Shown: positions 1 through 9,284, numbered from the stretch's first letter. The stretch is DNA of 64,000 bases from Microbacterium aurantiacum (GCF_021654035.1 NZ_JAJPDW010000005.1:124001-188000), one strand, 5' to 3'. Numbers and translations: made by a program. Notes: generated by a model from the sequence alone, not told the origin.

Positions 1-79
1 GCCGCCGCACTCGTGGATTGACCCCGCGACACGCCTGCGCGATCTACCGCCGTACGGTCCGCGCTGGTTTCATGGAGGA

Positions 80-580
80 ATGGCGATCGAACACGACTAC
101 TTCGGCCTGCTCGAGTCCGGGCCCGACGGTTCGATCTTCTGGTCGGAGCACGTCGAGCTCGGCGATCAGTCGGTGACGGTGGATCTGACCGCGCCCGATC
201 AGGACGACGTCTCGGTGGACGCCCTGGATGTGGCCGCGGCGCTCATCTCCGCCCTCGAAGACCTCGACATGGCCGCCCGCAACGCGATGGTCAACGAACT
301 CAGCGACCGAACGAGCGAGGTCACGGAGTACATCCTGCAGCAGCAGGAGGTTCTCGCCGATGGACTCGACGATCTCCTCGTGGATATTTCCGGTGACGTC
401 CAGATCGACGTGGTCCGGTCCCTGCAGCTGATGAGCATGACCATCTTGGCCGACGAGCACGGGGGCACCGACCCGTTCGCGGTGCTGGAGTACGCCCTCG
501 ACCCGGACGCGACCGATGACGTGCTCCTGGTGAACATCGGCACCGACGGCGCCGTGCTCTCGGTCACCAGCGCCGAGTAG
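80..580 (+). CDS. DUF2004 family protein, function unknown
   Basis: A 166-residue acidic protein rich in Asp, Glu, Leu and Val, with no signal peptide, membrane segment or obvious catalytic motif, so probably cytoplasmic. The pattern resembles DUF2004, small actinobacterial proteins of unknown role (recognised from memory, not by search). The ATG at 80 directly follows a GGAGGA stretch, which is unusually close for a ribosome binding site, so the exact start is uncertain. It is convergent with lipA and separated from it by a strong hairpin. Confidence 0.7.
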   Translation: MAIEHDYFGLLESGPDGSIFWSEHVELGDQSVTVDLTAPDQDDVSVDALDVAAALISALEDLDMAARNAMVNELSDRTSEVTEYILQQQEVLADGLDDLLVDISGDVQIDVVRSLQLMSMTILADEHGGTDPFAVLEYALDPDATDDVLLVNIGTDGAVLSVTSAE

Positions 581-589
581 CGGCCACGC

Positions 590-624
590 GACCCCGGTCC
601 GACGATCGGGGGCGGACCGGGGTC
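590..624. terminator. bidirectional terminator hairpin between DUF2004 gene and lipA
   Basis: Perfect 11-bp arms (GACCCCGGTCC at 590-600 and its reverse complement at 614-624) enclose a 13-base loop, exactly in the 45-bp convergent gap. There is no long T-run on either side. It probably terminates both transcripts. Confidence 0.7.
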
Positions 625-625
625 G

Positions 626-1648
626 TCAGACGGCCTGGGCGAAGTCGGTGCTCGTGTCCGCGGCGATGTGCGCGAGATGCGCCGGGATCGGGCGACCCTT
701 CGACGTCATCGACTGCGCCCACAGCCGGCCCGCCCGGTAGGACGAGCGCACGAGCGGTCCGGCGAGGACCCCGAGGAAGCCGATGCGCTCGGCTTCCTCT
801 TTGAATGCGAGGAATTCGTCGGGCTTCACCCAGCGCGCGACCGGAAGGTGGCGCGGCGAAGGGCGCAGGTACTGGGTGATCGTGATGATGTCGGTACCGG
901 CGTCGTGGAGGTCCTGCAGGGCCGCAACGACCTCTTCCGGCTCCTCGCCCATGCCCAGGATCAGGTTGGACTTCGTGATCAGACCGGCATCCCTCGCTCG
1001 AGTGAGGACATCGAGCGAGCGCTCGTAGCGGAAGGCCGGTCGGATCCGCTTGAAGATGCGCGGCACCGTCTCGACGTTGTGGGCGAAGACCTCGGGCCGG
1101 GAGTCGAAGACCTCGCCGAGGAGGGCGGGGTCGCCGTTGAAGTCCGTCGCGAGGATCTCCACACCGGTGCCGGGGTTGAGTTCGTGGATCATCCGCACCG
1201 TCTCGGCGTGCAGCCACGCGCCCCCGTCCGGGAGGTCGTCCCGCGCGACACCGGTCACGGTGGCGTACCGCAGCTGCATCCGCGTCACGCTCTCGGCGAC
1301 ACGACGCGGCTCATCCGTGTCGTATTCCGCGGGTTTGCCGGTGTCGATCTGGCAGAAGTCGCACCGACGGGTGCACTGGGCTCCGCCGATGAGGAACGTG
1401 GCCTCCCGGTCTTCCCAGCACTCGTAGATGTTCGGGCAGCCCGCCTCCTGGCAGACCGTGTGCAGGCCCTCGGTCTTCACGAGCGAGTGGAGCTCCTGAT
1501 ACTCGGGCCCCATCTTTGCGCGGGTCTTGATCCACTCGGGCTTGCGCTCGATGGGTGTCTCGGCGTTGCGCACCTCCAACCGCAGGAGTTTGCGACCCCC
1601 GGGCGCCGTGGACGAACTGCCGGCCGGGCCGGTGCCGCACGCGCTCAT
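626..1648 (-). CDS. lipA: lipoyl synthase LipA
   Basis: Radical SAM enzyme that inserts two sulfurs into octanoylated lipoyl domains. The 340-residue protein has the N-terminal auxiliary-cluster cysteines ([12 protein letters not shown]), the radical SAM CxxxCxxC motif (CTRRCDFC) followed by QIDTGKP, and the C-terminal RSSYRAG serine that ligates the auxiliary cluster. The ATG at 1648 overlaps the lipB stop codon in an ATGA, so lipB-lipA are translationally coupled. A longer frame reading upstream through lipB is an artefact. Function is secure from motifs and neighbour. Confidence 0.97.
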   Translation of the reverse strand: MSACGTGPAGSSSTAPGGRKLLRLEVRNAETPIERKPEWIKTRAKMGPEYQELHSLVKTEGLHTVCQEAGCPNIYECWEDREATFLIGGAQCTRRCDFCQIDTGKPAEYDTDEPRRVAESVTRMQLRYATVTGVARDDLPDGGAWLHAETVRMIHELNPGTGVEILATDFNGDPALLGEVFDSRPEVFAHNVETVPRIFKRIRPAFRYERSLDVLTRARDAGLITKSNLILGMGEEPEEVVAALQDLHDAGTDIITITQYLRPSPRHLPVARWVKPDEFLAFKEEAERIGFLGVLAGPLVRSSYRAGRLWAQSMTSKGRPIPAHLAHIAADTSTDFAQAV

Positions 1649-2283
1649 GCGTACACCTCCGCCGAGGATGCCGCGAACACGCGTTCGACGACGCGCGCCA
1701 CATCGGCGGTGGTGACGATGCGGCCCGCGACCTCGCTGATCGTCGTGACCCCGGCGTCCGCGATTCCGCAGGGGATGATCGTGCGGAACGGGGCGAGGGA
1801 GTTGTCGCAGTTGACGGCGAAGCCGTGCAGGGTCACGCCCCGCTCGACGCGGACGCCGATGGCGGCCACCTTGTCCTCGGACAGCGGGCGCCGCACCCAC
1901 ACACCGCTGCGGCCCTCGATCTGCCGTCCGTCGACGCCGAAGTCGCTCAGCGCGGCGATGAGGAGGCGCTCGAGGCGGCGGACATGGGCCACGACATCCA
2001 CCGGCTCGGGCAGACGCAGGATCGGGTAGCCGACGAGTTGGCCGGGACCGTGCCAGGTGATCTTCCCTCCCCGATCCACCTCGACCACCGGTGTGCCGTC
2101 GGCAGGGCGCTCCTCGGCCAGGGTGCGTCGCCCGGCCGTGTACACCGCTTCGTGCTCCAGAAGCAGCAGCGTGTCCGGCCGGGTCCCGTCCACGACGCCG
2201 GCGTGGACCGCCTTCTGGAGGTCCCAGCCTTCCTGATAGGGCACGAGATCGGGGGAGAGCCCGACCCTCTCGATCACCAGCAT
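1645..2283 (-). CDS. lipB: octanoyl-[acyl carrier protein]:protein octanoyltransferase LipB
   Basis: Transfers octanoate from ACP to lipoyl domains, the step before LipA. The 212-residue protein shows the catalytic Lys segment ([18 protein letters not shown]) and the catalytic Cys in [17 protein letters not shown]. The ATG at 2283 is preceded by GAGGGAGC as a ribosome binding site, which supports this start over a longer frame beginning near 2391. It is first gene of a lipB-lipA operon, divergent from a TetR regulator across an 80-bp gap that carries a palindrome. Confidence 0.96.
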   Translation of the reverse strand: MLVIERVGLSPDLVPYQEGWDLQKAVHAGVVDGTRPDTLLLLEHEAVYTAGRRTLAEERPADGTPVVEVDRGGKITWHGPGQLVGYPILRLPEPVDVVAHVRRLERLLIAALSDFGVDGRQIEGRSGVWVRRPLSEDKVAAIGVRVERGVTLHGFAVNCDNSLAPFRTIIPCGIADAGVTTISEVAGRIVTTADVARVVERVFAASSAEVYA

Positions 2284-2302
2284 GCTGCTCCCTCGACGGT
2301 TA

Positions 2303-2317
2303 TTGGATGCCGTCCAA
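2303..2317. promoter_or_regulatory. candidate TetR operator (TTGGA-N5-TCCAA)
   Basis: A perfect 5-bp inverted repeat with a 5-base spacer in the lipB/tetR divergent gap. TTGGAC-type palindromes in front of a TetR gene are typical of autoregulated TetR operators. It lies about 35 bases upstream of the tetR -10 box and 20 bases upstream of the lipB start codon, so it could affect both genes. Operator function is inferred. Confidence 0.55.
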
Positions 2318-2351
2318 CAATACGCCCGCGGGACCGGCCTGCGCGCATCGC

Positions 2352-2357
2352 TAGGCT
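2352..2357 (+). promoter_or_regulatory. -10 box TAGGCT for leaderless tetR
   Basis: TAGGCT ends six bases before the ATG at 2364, so transcription would start at or next to the start codon. There is no ribosome binding site in the gap. Confidence 0.6.
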
Positions 2358-2363
2358 TCGGGC

Positions 2364-2954
2364 ATGACACGACCGCTCGGGGGAAGGCCACGCGCCTCGT
2401 CGCCGGAGATGATCGCGGAGGCCGCCACCGAGCTCTTCCTCGAGCAGGGGTACGCGGCGACCTCGGTCGCGGACATCGCCGCGCGCGCGGGCGTGAGCAG
2501 GTCGAGCTTCTTCAACTACTTCTCCTCCAAGTCCGCGATCCTCTGGGCGGACCTCGACGCGCGGATCGACGAGCTCGAAACGCGACTGAGCACCGTGACC
2601 GACCCCTCCGGCATCGACGATGCGCTCCGAGCGGTGGGGCGCGGGTTCGCGCCGGGAACCCTCGCTCTCGCCCTGGGGAACGCCGAGGCGATGCGCGCGG
2701 AGGAGGAGCTCTTCCACGGCGGTGCGGTGCGCGCCGCCCGCATCGCACGGGCGGTGGCGGCATCGCTCCGCGCGGCCGGCTGCGATCCCCTCGTCGCCGA
2801 CGTCGCCGGCGCCGCCGACGCGGGCGCGGTCATGGCGTCCATCACCGCCTGGACCCGCGCCGGTGCCGGTCGGGTCGGGCTCGGACCCCTGTTGACCCGG
2901 GCGCTCGACCAGGCTGCGCACGCGCGCACCGGAGCGCCGGGAGCGGCGGCGTAG
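2364..2954 (+). CDS. TetR/AcrR family transcriptional regulator
   Basis: 196-residue DNA-binding protein. Residues about 12-58 form the TetR helix-turn-helix ([20 protein letters not shown], then [17 protein letters not shown]), where FNYF replaces the usual YYHF/YHYF. The C-terminal ligand-binding part is Ala-rich and gives no ligand clue. The gene is divergent from lipB and upstream of ffh; no efflux pump or enzyme target adjoins it, so autoregulation through the palindrome at 2303-2317 is the simplest guess. The start follows a -10 box by six bases (leaderless). Confidence 0.9.
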   Translation: MTRPLGGRPRASSPEMIAEAATELFLEQGYAATSVADIAARAGVSRSSFFNYFSSKSAILWADLDARIDELETRLSTVTDPSGIDDALRAVGRGFAPGTLALALGNAEAMRAEEELFHGGAVRAARIARAVAASLRAAGCDPLVADVAGAADAGAVMASITAWTRAGAGRVGLGPLLTRALDQAAHARTGAPGAAA

Positions 2955-2957
2955 AAT
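2952..2957 (+). promoter_or_regulatory. -10 box TAGAAT for ffh, overlapping the tetR stop codon
   Basis: TAGAAT lies nine bases before the ffh ATG. Its first three bases are the TAG stop codon of tetR. The gap contains GGGGGA, which can act as a ribosome binding site only if the transcript starts upstream of it, so the leader is very short or absent. Confidence 0.55.
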
Positions 2958-2966
2958 CGGGGGATC

Positions 2967-4517
2967 ATGGCGACTTTCGGCACACTCTCCGACCGGCTCA
3001 CCGAGACCCTGCGCAATCTGCGCACGAAGGGCAAGCTCACCGCGGCCGATGTCGACGGCACCGTACGCGAGATCCGTCGGGCTCTGCTCGACGCCGACGT
3101 CGCTCTTCCCGTCGTCAAGGAGTTCACCGCCAAGGTGCGCGAGCGTGCGCTCGGGGACGAGGTCAACCGTGCACTCAACCCCGCGCAGCAGGTCGTCCAG
3201 ATCGTCAACGACGAACTCGTGGGGATCCTCGGCGGTCAGCAGCGTCGCCTGCAGATGGCCAAGACCGCGCCGACGGTGATCATGCTCGCGGGCCTCCAGG
3301 GGTCCGGGAAGACGACCTTCGCCGGCAAGCTCGCCAAGATGCTCGAGAAGGACGGCCACACCCCCCTTCTCGTCGCCTGCGACCTCCAGCGCCCGAACGC
3401 CGTCAATCAGCTCCAGGTCGTCGCCGAGCGCGCCGGGGCCGCCGTCTACGCCCCCGAGCCGGGCAACGGCATCGGCGATCCGGTCCGCGTGGCCCGCGAC
3501 GGCGTCGAGGTCGCCCGACGTCAGCAGCACGACGTGGTGATCATCGACACCGCCGGTCGCCTCGGCGTCGACGCGGAGCTGATGAAGCAGGCATCCGACA
3601 TCCGGCGGGCGACGGATCCGGACGAGGTCCTCTTCGTCATCGACGCCATGATCGGTCAGGATGCCGTGAACACGGCGAAGGCCTTCCAGGACGGCGTCGA
3701 CTTCACCGGCGTCGTCCTGTCCAAGCTCGACGGCGACGCACGCGGCGGCGCCGCGCTCTCGGTCGCGAGCGTGACCGGGCGTCCGATCATCTTCGCGTCC
3801 ACCGGCGAAGGCCTGGAGGACGTCGAGGCCTTCCACCCGGATCGCATGGCGAGCCGCATCCTCGACCTCGGCGACATCCTGACCCTCATCGAGCAGGCCC
3901 AGCAGGCTTTCGACGAAGCCGAGGCGATGAAGGTCGCCGAGAAGCTCGCGACCGAGCAGTTCACGCTCGAGGACTTCCTCGAGCAGATGCAGCAGCTGAA
4001 GAAGATGGGCTCGATGAAGAAGATGCTCGGGATGCTCCCCGGCATGGGCTCCATGAAGCAGCAGCTGGAGGACTTCGACGAGCGGGAGATCGACCGGACC
4101 GAGGCGATCATCCGGTCCATGACGCCGGGGGAGCGCCGCAACCCCAAGGTGCTGAACGGATCCCGTCGTCTGCGCATTGCGCGCGGATCCGGTATGACCG
4201 TGACGGACGTGAACCAGCTCGTGCAGCGCTTCGACCAGGCCGCGAAGATGATGAAGACCGTCGCACGCGGAGGCGTCCCCTCGATCCCGGGCATGGGACC
4301 GGTTCCGGGATCCGGTCGCCCGGGCGCCTCCAGCAAGCGGGGCAAGCAGCCCAAGGCGAAGGGCTCGCGGTCGGGGAACCCCGCCAAGCGGGCGGCGGAG
4401 AACGCCGGGATCGCGGCGACGACGACACCCACCGGATCCGGTTTCGGGCTCGGCGGCGCCGGCCAGCCGAGCGCGGAGGACCTCGCGGAGCTGCAGAGGA
4501 TGCTCGGAAAGGGCTGA
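2967..4517 (+). CDS. ffh: signal recognition particle protein Ffh (SRP54)
   Basis: GTPase that binds 4.5S RNA and signal sequences of nascent membrane proteins. 516 residues: helical N domain (1-90), G domain with P-loop GLQGSGKTT near residue 108, DTAGR near 193 and SKLDGDARGG near 251, then a Met-rich M domain (about 300-445) with GMGSMKQQ-type repeats. The C-terminus is a Gly/Ser/Lys tail, common in actinobacteria. Its end meets the convergent ligase gene in a hairpin that covers both stop codons. Confidence 0.98.
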   Translation: MATFGTLSDRLTETLRNLRTKGKLTAADVDGTVREIRRALLDADVALPVVKEFTAKVRERALGDEVNRALNPAQQVVQIVNDELVGILGGQQRRLQMAKTAPTVIMLAGLQGSGKTTFAGKLAKMLEKDGHTPLLVACDLQRPNAVNQLQVVAERAGAAVYAPEPGNGIGDPVRVARDGVEVARRQQHDVVIIDTAGRLGVDAELMKQASDIRRATDPDEVLFVIDAMIGQDAVNTAKAFQDGVDFTGVVLSKLDGDARGGAALSVASVTGRPIIFASTGEGLEDVEAFHPDRMASRILDLGDILTLIEQAQQAFDEAEAMKVAEKLATEQFTLEDFLEQMQQLKKMGSMKKMLGMLPGMGSMKQQLEDFDEREIDRTEAIIRSMTPGERRNPKVLNGSRRLRIARGSGMTVTDVNQLVQRFDQAAKMMKTVARGGVPSIPGMGPVPGSGRPGASSKRGKQPKAKGSRSGNPAKRAAENAGIAATTTPTGSGFGLGGAGQPSAEDLAELQRMLGKG

Positions 4518-4535
4518 CCGCCCGGGCGTCAGCCC
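4511..4535. terminator. hairpin spanning ffh and GCS2-ligase stop codons
   Basis: GGGCTGAC (4511-4518) pairs with GTCAGCCC (4528-4535); the nine bases between are themselves GC-rich and nearly self-complementary. Located exactly at the convergent gene ends, it probably terminates both transcripts. Confidence 0.6.
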
Positions 4536-5695
4536 GTCGTGTCGCGGGCCAGGTGATCGCGCAGCGTGGGTCCGGCCCCGAATTCGGCGATGAGGTGCTC
4601 GACCACGCGGCGGAGGTCTCCGTCAGCGGCGTCCGCGACACGCAACTGGCGCTCGTAGCTCGCACCCGCGTCGAGGATGGTCGTGATGCCGTGCAGCTCG
4701 CGGGAGCAGCCGAGCTGCACGGCGATGTCCTCCAGCCCCGCCACGGTCTCCGCGACGTGGTCGCGGACAGGTCGCTGCGCGCCCGCCGCGTCGATGATGA
4801 CGGGGGCGTCGAGACCGTAGCGGGCGGCACGCCACTTGTTCTCGCGCGCGAACCACGGGGGGAGGACCGGAAGCTCCTCGCCGCGATCGAGGCTGCGCGA
4901 GAGCCGTTCCACGAGGCATTGCACGAGTGCGCCGACGGCCGCGAGCTCCGGAAGGGTCGACATCCCGTCGCAGGCGCGCACCTCGATGGTCCCCCAGCGC
5001 GGCGCGGGGCGGATGTCCCACCGGACCTCGCTGACGTCCTCCATGACGCCGGTGCGGATCATGTCCGCCAGGTACTTCTCGAACTCGGACCACTCGGTCA
5101 TCGGCCAGGGCAGGCCCGCCGTCGGCAGCTGCTGGAACACCAGCGCGCGGTTGGAGGCGTACCCGGTGCGCTCGCCCGCCCAGAACGGGCTCGACGCCGA
5201 CAGTGCCTGAAGATGCGGGAGGAAGCGGGTGAGGGAAGCGATGATCGGAAGGACCTTGGCCGGATCCTCCACGCCCACATGCACGTGGACACCCCAGATC
5301 ATCATGTTGCGTCCCCACCATTGCGTGCGGCGGATGAGCTTCTGGTAGCGGGTCTTGTCGGTGACCTCCTGCTCGTACCACTGGGCGAACGGGTGGCTTC
5401 CCGCGCAGAGGAGCTCGGTGCCCGACCGGTCCGTCACCGTCCGGACGGCGGCGATGGCCTCGGCGATGTCGTCGACGGCCTCCGCCACCGTGGAGCCGAC
5501 CCCGCTGGTGACCTCGATCGTGTTCGTGAGCAGCTCGCCCGTGACGGTGAAGCGCTCGTCGCGCGTCCCCTCCTCCAGCCCCTCGAGGATGGTGGGGGCG
5601 CGGGGGACCAGGTCGCCCGATTCCCCGTCGGCGAGCATGAGCTCCCACTCGAGACCCACCGAGGAACGCGCCGAAGGGGCGAAGGAGACCGACAC
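4529..5695 (-). CDS. carboxylate-amine ligase, GCS2/YbdK family
   Basis: 388 residues resembling the glutamate-cysteine ligase 2 (YbdK) family, which ligates glutamate to a small amine in an ATP-dependent way; the physiological substrate in actinobacteria is not settled. Family features seen: N-terminal VGLEWELML, GAGSHPF-like AGSHPFAQW, MIWGVHVHVGVED, and WDIRPAPRWGTIEVRACD. GTG start at 5695 with CAGACT six bases upstream, consistent with a leaderless transcript. No second cofactor-biosynthesis gene is adjacent. Confidence 0.88.
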   Translation of the reverse strand: MSVSFAPSARSSVGLEWELMLADGESGDLVPRAPTILEGLEEGTRDERFTVTGELLTNTIEVTSGVGSTVAEAVDDIAEAIAAVRTVTDRSGTELLCAGSHPFAQWYEQEVTDKTRYQKLIRRTQWWGRNMMIWGVHVHVGVEDPAKVLPIIASLTRFLPHLQALSASSPFWAGERTGYASNRALVFQQLPTAGLPWPMTEWSEFEKYLADMIRTGVMEDVSEVRWDIRPAPRWGTIEVRACDGMSTLPELAAVGALVQCLVERLSRSLDRGEELPVLPPWFARENKWRAARYGLDAPVIIDAAGAQRPVRDHVAETVAGLEDIAVQLGCSRELHGITTILDAGASYERQLRVADAADGDLRRVVEHLIAEFGAGPTLRDHLARDTTG

Positions 5696-5768
5696 GCGCT
5701 CAGTCTGTCACGCGGACGGCGTCACGCCGGGAGCGCCGGTCGGTTCGCGGCATCCGCCGGCATCTGGC

Positions 5769-5774
5769 AGAATA
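5769..5774 (+). promoter_or_regulatory. probable -10 (AGAATA) of the rpsP operon
   Basis: GGCAGAATA at 5766-5774 closely matches the element in front of rplS (9276-9284). It would give a leader of about 120 bases before rpsP. No convincing -35 box was seen. Confidence 0.45.
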
Positions 5775-5898
5775 AAGGGTCGGACCGCTCACTCGACCCT
5801 CTATCCGGTGAGCGGACCGCCCCAGAGCTTCCGCCCAGCGTGCACCCCACGCGTTCGGGCGACCGGTTCGTCTTCCTTCCACCACACTCAGGAGAATC

Positions 5899-6312
5899 GT
5901 GGCTGTCAAGATCCGTCTCAAGCGTCTCGGAAAGATCCGCGCGCCCTACTACCGCATCGTCGTCGCCGACTCGCGCACCAAGCGCGATGGTCGTGTCATC
6001 GAAGAGATCGGCAAGTACCACCCCACCGAGGAGCCCTCGTTCATCGAGGTGGACTCCGAGCGCGCGCAGTACTGGCTGGGCGTCGGCGCGCAGCCGACCG
6101 AGCAGGTCGCGGCCATCCTCAAGCTCACCGGCGACTGGGGTCGCTTCAAAGGCGACAAGGACGCCGTGTCCACCGTGAAGACGCGCGAGCCCAAGCCGGA
6201 GTTCTCCGTGGACGCCGCCAAGAAGTCCGTCGTCAAGCCCAAGGCGGAGAAGAAGGCGGACGCACCCGCCGCCGACGCCGCCGAGGCTGACGCCTCGACC
6301 GAAGCGGAGTAA
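5899..6312 (+). CDS. rpsP: 30S ribosomal protein bS16
   Basis: Small-subunit protein of 137 residues. The first ~85 residues are the S16 core ([20 protein letters not shown]), followed by an Ala/Lys/Glu-rich extension of about 50 residues, typical of actinobacterial S16 and absent in E. coli. GTG start at 5899 is preceded by AGGAG. First gene of rpsP-khpA-rimM-trmD, whose spacings of a few bases suggest one transcript. Confidence 0.98.
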   Translation: MAVKIRLKRLGKIRAPYYRIVVADSRTKRDGRVIEEIGKYHPTEEPSFIEVDSERAQYWLGVGAQPTEQVAAILKLTGDWGRFKGDKDAVSTVKTREPKPEFSVDAAKKSVVKPKAEKKADAPAADAAEADASTEAE

Positions 6313-6317
6313 GGACG

Positions 6318-6548
6318 TTGCTGGCCGCCGCGCTCGAGCACGTCGTCAAGGGGATCGTCGATCACCCGGAAGACGTGCGCATCGATTCCAACTCCTCGCC
6401 GCGAGGCGATGTGCTGGAGGTCCACGTGCACCCCGATGACCGGGGTCGCGTGATCGGACGCGGCGGCCGCACCGCCAAAGCCCTGCGAACGGTCGTGGGC
6501 GCACTCGCGGACGGTCGCCGCGTACGCGTCGACGTCGCGGACGATTGA
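6318..6548 (+). CDS. khpA: KH-domain RNA-binding protein KhpA
   Basis: 76-residue KH protein with the GxxG loop (VIGRGGRTAKALR) that contacts single-stranded RNA. Members of this family bind RNA broadly and often pair with KhpB; the chromosomal slot between rpsP and rimM is typical. The TTG start at 6318 is preceded by AAGGAC and lies five bases after the rpsP stop. Confidence 0.95.
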   Translation: MLAAALEHVVKGIVDHPEDVRIDSNSSPRGDVLEVHVHPDDRGRVIGRGGRTAKALRTVVGALADGRRVRVDVADD

Positions 6549-6550
6549 CC

Positions 6551-7141
6551 GTGGCCGACGAAAAGACGCAGCTGCGGGTCGGACGCCTGGTGAAGGCCCA
6601 CGGCCTCAAGGGTGCCCTCAAGCTCGAGCTGTACACGGACGATCCCGAGGGCCGCTTCGCGCCGGGATCCACGTTCACCCTGCAGGTCCCCGAATCCTCG
6701 CCGTGGCACGGGAAGCCCCTCACGGTGCGGGAGTTCCGCTGGATGAACTCGCACCCCGTCGCCTTCTTCCAGGGGGTCGACGACCGAGACGCCGCCGAGG
6801 GCCTCGTCCGGGCGATCCTGTGGATCGACCAGCCGATCGATGCGCCCTCCGGCGATGACGACGCATGGTATGACCACCAGCTGGTCGGGCTCAGCGTCGT
6901 GCGCGACGGCGATGTCATCGGGCGCGTGGCTCGTGTCGATCACCTGCCCGCCCATGACCTCCTCGTCGTGACACCGCACGGTACGGACGACGAGGTCCTC
7001 GTCCCCTTCGTGTCGCAGATCGTCCCCGAGGTCGACATCGCGTCCGGCCGCATCGTCGTCACGCCGCCGCCCGGGCTGTTCGAAGAGCTCGCAGACGACG
7101 GCGCCGCAGGCGAGGCGGGCGCCTCCGCCGTCACCGACTGA
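6551..7141 (+). CDS. rimM: 16S rRNA processing protein RimM
   Basis: 30S maturation factor. 196 residues: N-terminal RimM domain ([24 protein letters not shown]) and C-terminal PRC barrel ([12 protein letters not shown] ... [15 protein letters not shown]). Start chosen as GTG 6551 because GGA lies nine bases upstream; a TTG at 6545 overlapping the khpA stop is the alternative and adds two residues. Third gene of the rpsP operon. Confidence 0.95.
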   Translation: MADEKTQLRVGRLVKAHGLKGALKLELYTDDPEGRFAPGSTFTLQVPESSPWHGKPLTVREFRWMNSHPVAFFQGVDDRDAAEGLVRAILWIDQPIDAPSGDDDAWYDHQLVGLSVVRDGDVIGRVARVDHLPAHDLLVVTPHGTDDEVLVPFVSQIVPEVDIASGRIVVTPPPGLFEELADDGAAGEAGASAVTD

Positions 7142-7154
7142 GCGGCCTGCTTCC

Positions 7155-7832
7155 ATGCGCCTGGACGTCGTCACCATCTTCCCGGCCTTTTTCGACGTGC
7201 TGGATGTCTCCCTCGTCGGCAAGGCGCGCGAACGCGGTCTCCTGGACATCGGGGTGCACGATCTCCGGGATTTCACGCACGATCGGCATCGCACGGTCGA
7301 CGACACCCCCTACGGCGGTGGAGCGGGCATGGTGATGAAGCCGGAGCCGTGGGGTGAGGCTCTCGACGCTCTCCTCCAGCCCGCGTCGATCCTCGTGATC
7401 CCGTCACCCGCCGGCCAACGGTTCACGCAGGCCATGGCGCGCGAGCTCGCGACAGAATCGCATCTCGTCTTCGCGTGCGGTCGCTACGAGGGGATCGACC
7501 ACCGGGTGGGCGAGCACTTCGCCCGCGACCACCGCGTGCGCTCGGTGAGCATCGGCGACTACGTCCTGAACGGCGGGGAAGTCGCGTCGATGGCCATGAT
7601 CGAGGCGATCTCGCGTCTGATCCCCGGGATGGTCGGGAACCCGGAGAGCATCGTCGAGGAATCCCACGAGGGCGGATTGCTCGAGGCACCCGCCTACACC
7701 AAGCCCGCGCAGTGGCGCGGCCTCGCCGTGCCCCCCGTGCTGATGAGCGGCAACCACGGCGCGATCAGGCAGTGGCGCGCGGACCAGTCGGTGGAGCGCA
7801 CGCGCAGCATCAGGCCGGACCTGCTGCCCTGA
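7155..7832 (+). CDS. trmD: tRNA (guanine37-N1)-methyltransferase TrmD
   Basis: SPOUT methyltransferase making m1G37, which prevents frameshifting. 225 residues with the trefoil-knot motifs [24 protein letters not shown] and [11 protein letters not shown]. Last gene of the rpsP operon, 13 bases after rimM and convergent with map. Confidence 0.97.
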   Translation: MRLDVVTIFPAFFDVLDVSLVGKARERGLLDIGVHDLRDFTHDRHRTVDDTPYGGGAGMVMKPEPWGEALDALLQPASILVIPSPAGQRFTQAMARELATESHLVFACGRYEGIDHRVGEHFARDHRVRSVSIGDYVLNGGEVASMAMIEAISRLIPGMVGNPESIVEESHEGGLLEAPAYTKPAQWRGLAVPPVLMSGNHGAIRQWRADQSVERTRSIRPDLLP

Positions 7833-7851
7833 GGCGGAACCGGGGCCGTGC

Positions 7852-8634
7852 TCAGTGGACTCCGAGCCAGCTGCGGTCGGTCAGGATGATCGGCCCCGCG
7901 TCCGTGATCGCCACGGTGTGCTCGGCGTGCGCGCCGCGCGAGCCGTCCACGCTGCGCAGGGTCCAGCCGTCGGGGTCCGTGATGAGCTTGTCAGTGCTCT
8001 GGAGGAACCACGGCTCGAGTGCCACGACGAGGCCGGGGCGGAGAGGATAGCCCCGTCCGGGTTTGCCGTCGTTGGGCACGTGCGGATCTCCGTGCATCTC
8101 GCGACCGACGCCGTGACCTCCGAAATCCGTGTTGATGCGGTATCCGTCGCCGTGCGCGACCTCGGCCACGGCGTGGGAGATGTCCCCGACCCGGTTGCCG
8201 ACCACGGCGGCCCCGATCGCCGCATCGAGGGCGCGCTCCGTCGTGTCGATGAGGGCGAGATCCTCGTCGCGCGGCGTTCCGACGATGAACGACACGGCGG
8301 AGTCCGCGACCCAGCCGTCGATGGATACCGCGAAGTCGAGAGTCACCAGATCGCCGTCGGCGAGGACGTAGTCATGAGGGAGTCCGTGCAGAACCGCATC
8401 GTTCACGGACGTGCAGATCACCTTCCCGAACGGACTCGCGCCGAACGACGGGTGGTAGTCGATGTAGCAGGAGGTGGCGCCCGCGCGCCGGATCATGTCG
8501 TGCGCACGTCGGTCGATGCTGAGGAGGTTCGTGCCGACGCGCGTCTCGTCCCGAAGGGTCGCCAGGGTCTCCGCGACGAAACGTCCTGCGGGGCGCATGG
8601 CCTCGATCTCGGCCGGAGTGCGCAGTTCGATCAT
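7852..8634 (-). CDS. map: type I methionine aminopeptidase
   Basis: Removes N-terminal Met from nascent proteins. 260 residues with the five metal ligands in their usual contexts: two Asp (TLDFAVSIDGWVADSAV), His (GGHGVGREMHGDP), Glu (VALEPWF) and Glu (AEHTVAITD); NDAVLHGLP carries the substrate-binding His. ATG at 8634 preceded by AAGGGAG. No N-terminal zinc-finger extension. Confidence 0.96.
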   Translation of the reverse strand: MIELRTPAEIEAMRPAGRFVAETLATLRDETRVGTNLLSIDRRAHDMIRRAGATSCYIDYHPSFGASPFGKVICTSVNDAVLHGLPHDYVLADGDLVTLDFAVSIDGWVADSAVSFIVGTPRDEDLALIDTTERALDAAIGAAVVGNRVGDISHAVAEVAHGDGYRINTDFGGHGVGREMHGDPHVPNDGKPGRGYPLRPGLVVALEPWFLQSTDKLITDPDGWTLRSVDGSRGAHAEHTVAITDAGPIILTDRSWLGVH

Positions 8635-8740
8635 GTGTGGAGCTCCCTTTCGTTCGGTCCATTCTGCCCGAGGGGGTGGGTGCTCGCTGTGAGGATGCCA
8701 CGCGTGCTCATCGGCCTGTCGCAGCCTCCGGTGACGGGCG

Positions 8741-8746
8741 TAGCAT
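8741..8746 (+). promoter_or_regulatory. -10 box TAGCAT, leaderless start of 8753 gene
   Basis: TAGCAT is followed by six bases and then the ATG at 8753. Confidence 0.5.
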
Positions 8747-8752
8747 CAGAAG

Positions 8753-9259
8753 ATGATGCTCCGGCGCGCATTCTTCCTGTGGCTTCTGCCGGCCGCGTTC
8801 CTTCTGCCGCTCTGGCTGCTCATCGGCTGGGGCGTCTTCAACGCCGGTGGATGGGCGCTGCTGTGGGTGCTGGTGCTCGCGGTTCCGGGAGTCTTCGTCT
8901 GGCAGCTGGTGCTCGTGGCACTGATCCGCGCGCGAGGGACGGTGCGTGGTGATCGCGCGGTCTCATGGTGGGACGTCCTCGGGGTCGGCACCTGGCAGGC
9001 GCTGGTGGTCTCGCTCGGCTTCTTCCGCCCGGAGTGGTGGGGACTCGCCTTCTTCCTCGCCGTCGTCGCCGGAGTGGCGGTCTTCTGGCTGTCCCTGTGG
9101 CAACTGTGGCGTGAGGCGCGGCCGTCCGGAGCGGTCCTGAGAGCCCGGGGAGGAATCGCGTTCCTGCCGCCGACCGAGCAGCCCGCGGCGGAGAAGACGA
9201 CCCCTGACGTGATCGTCGTCTCCGAACAGCAGGAGCCTCCCGGGCCCGGGCGCTTTTGA
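8753..9259 (+). CDS. hypothetical integral membrane protein
   Basis: 168 residues, not recognised. Hydrophobic segments at about 8-28, 32-55 and 82-118 (possibly two helices) suggest three or four membrane spans, ending in a polar Pro/Glu tail. It is rich in Trp (for example [12 protein letters not shown]), as in several actinobacterial MFS-annotated small membrane proteins, but is far too short for a transporter. It sits alone between map and rplS. Confidence 0.75.
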   Translation: MMLRRAFFLWLLPAAFLLPLWLLIGWGVFNAGGWALLWVLVLAVPGVFVWQLVLVALIRARGTVRGDRAVSWWDVLGVGTWQALVVSLGFFRPEWWGLAFFLAVVAGVAVFWLSLWQLWREARPSGAVLRARGGIAFLPPTEQPAAEKTTPDVIVVSEQQEPPGPGRF

Positions 9260-9284
9260 CCCGCGCCCGATCCGTGGCAGAATA
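9256..9284 (+). promoter_or_regulatory. sigma-70-type promoter of rplS
   Basis: TTGACC at 9256-9261 and AGAATA at 9279-9284, 17 bases apart, a near-ideal housekeeping promoter. The -35 overlaps the end of the upstream membrane-protein gene. The leader before rplS is about 120 bases. Confidence 0.7.

Noticed and set aside
1..21. Possible last six codons and TGA of an upstream plus-strand gene
   Set aside because: Too short to recognise; any of several frames ends by chance in this region.
2282..6178. Very long open frame of about 1300 codons on the plus strand
   Set aside because: It crosses tetR, ffh, the antisense ligase and rpsP in another frame and encodes Arg-rich, low-complexity sequence typical of GC-rich shadow frames.
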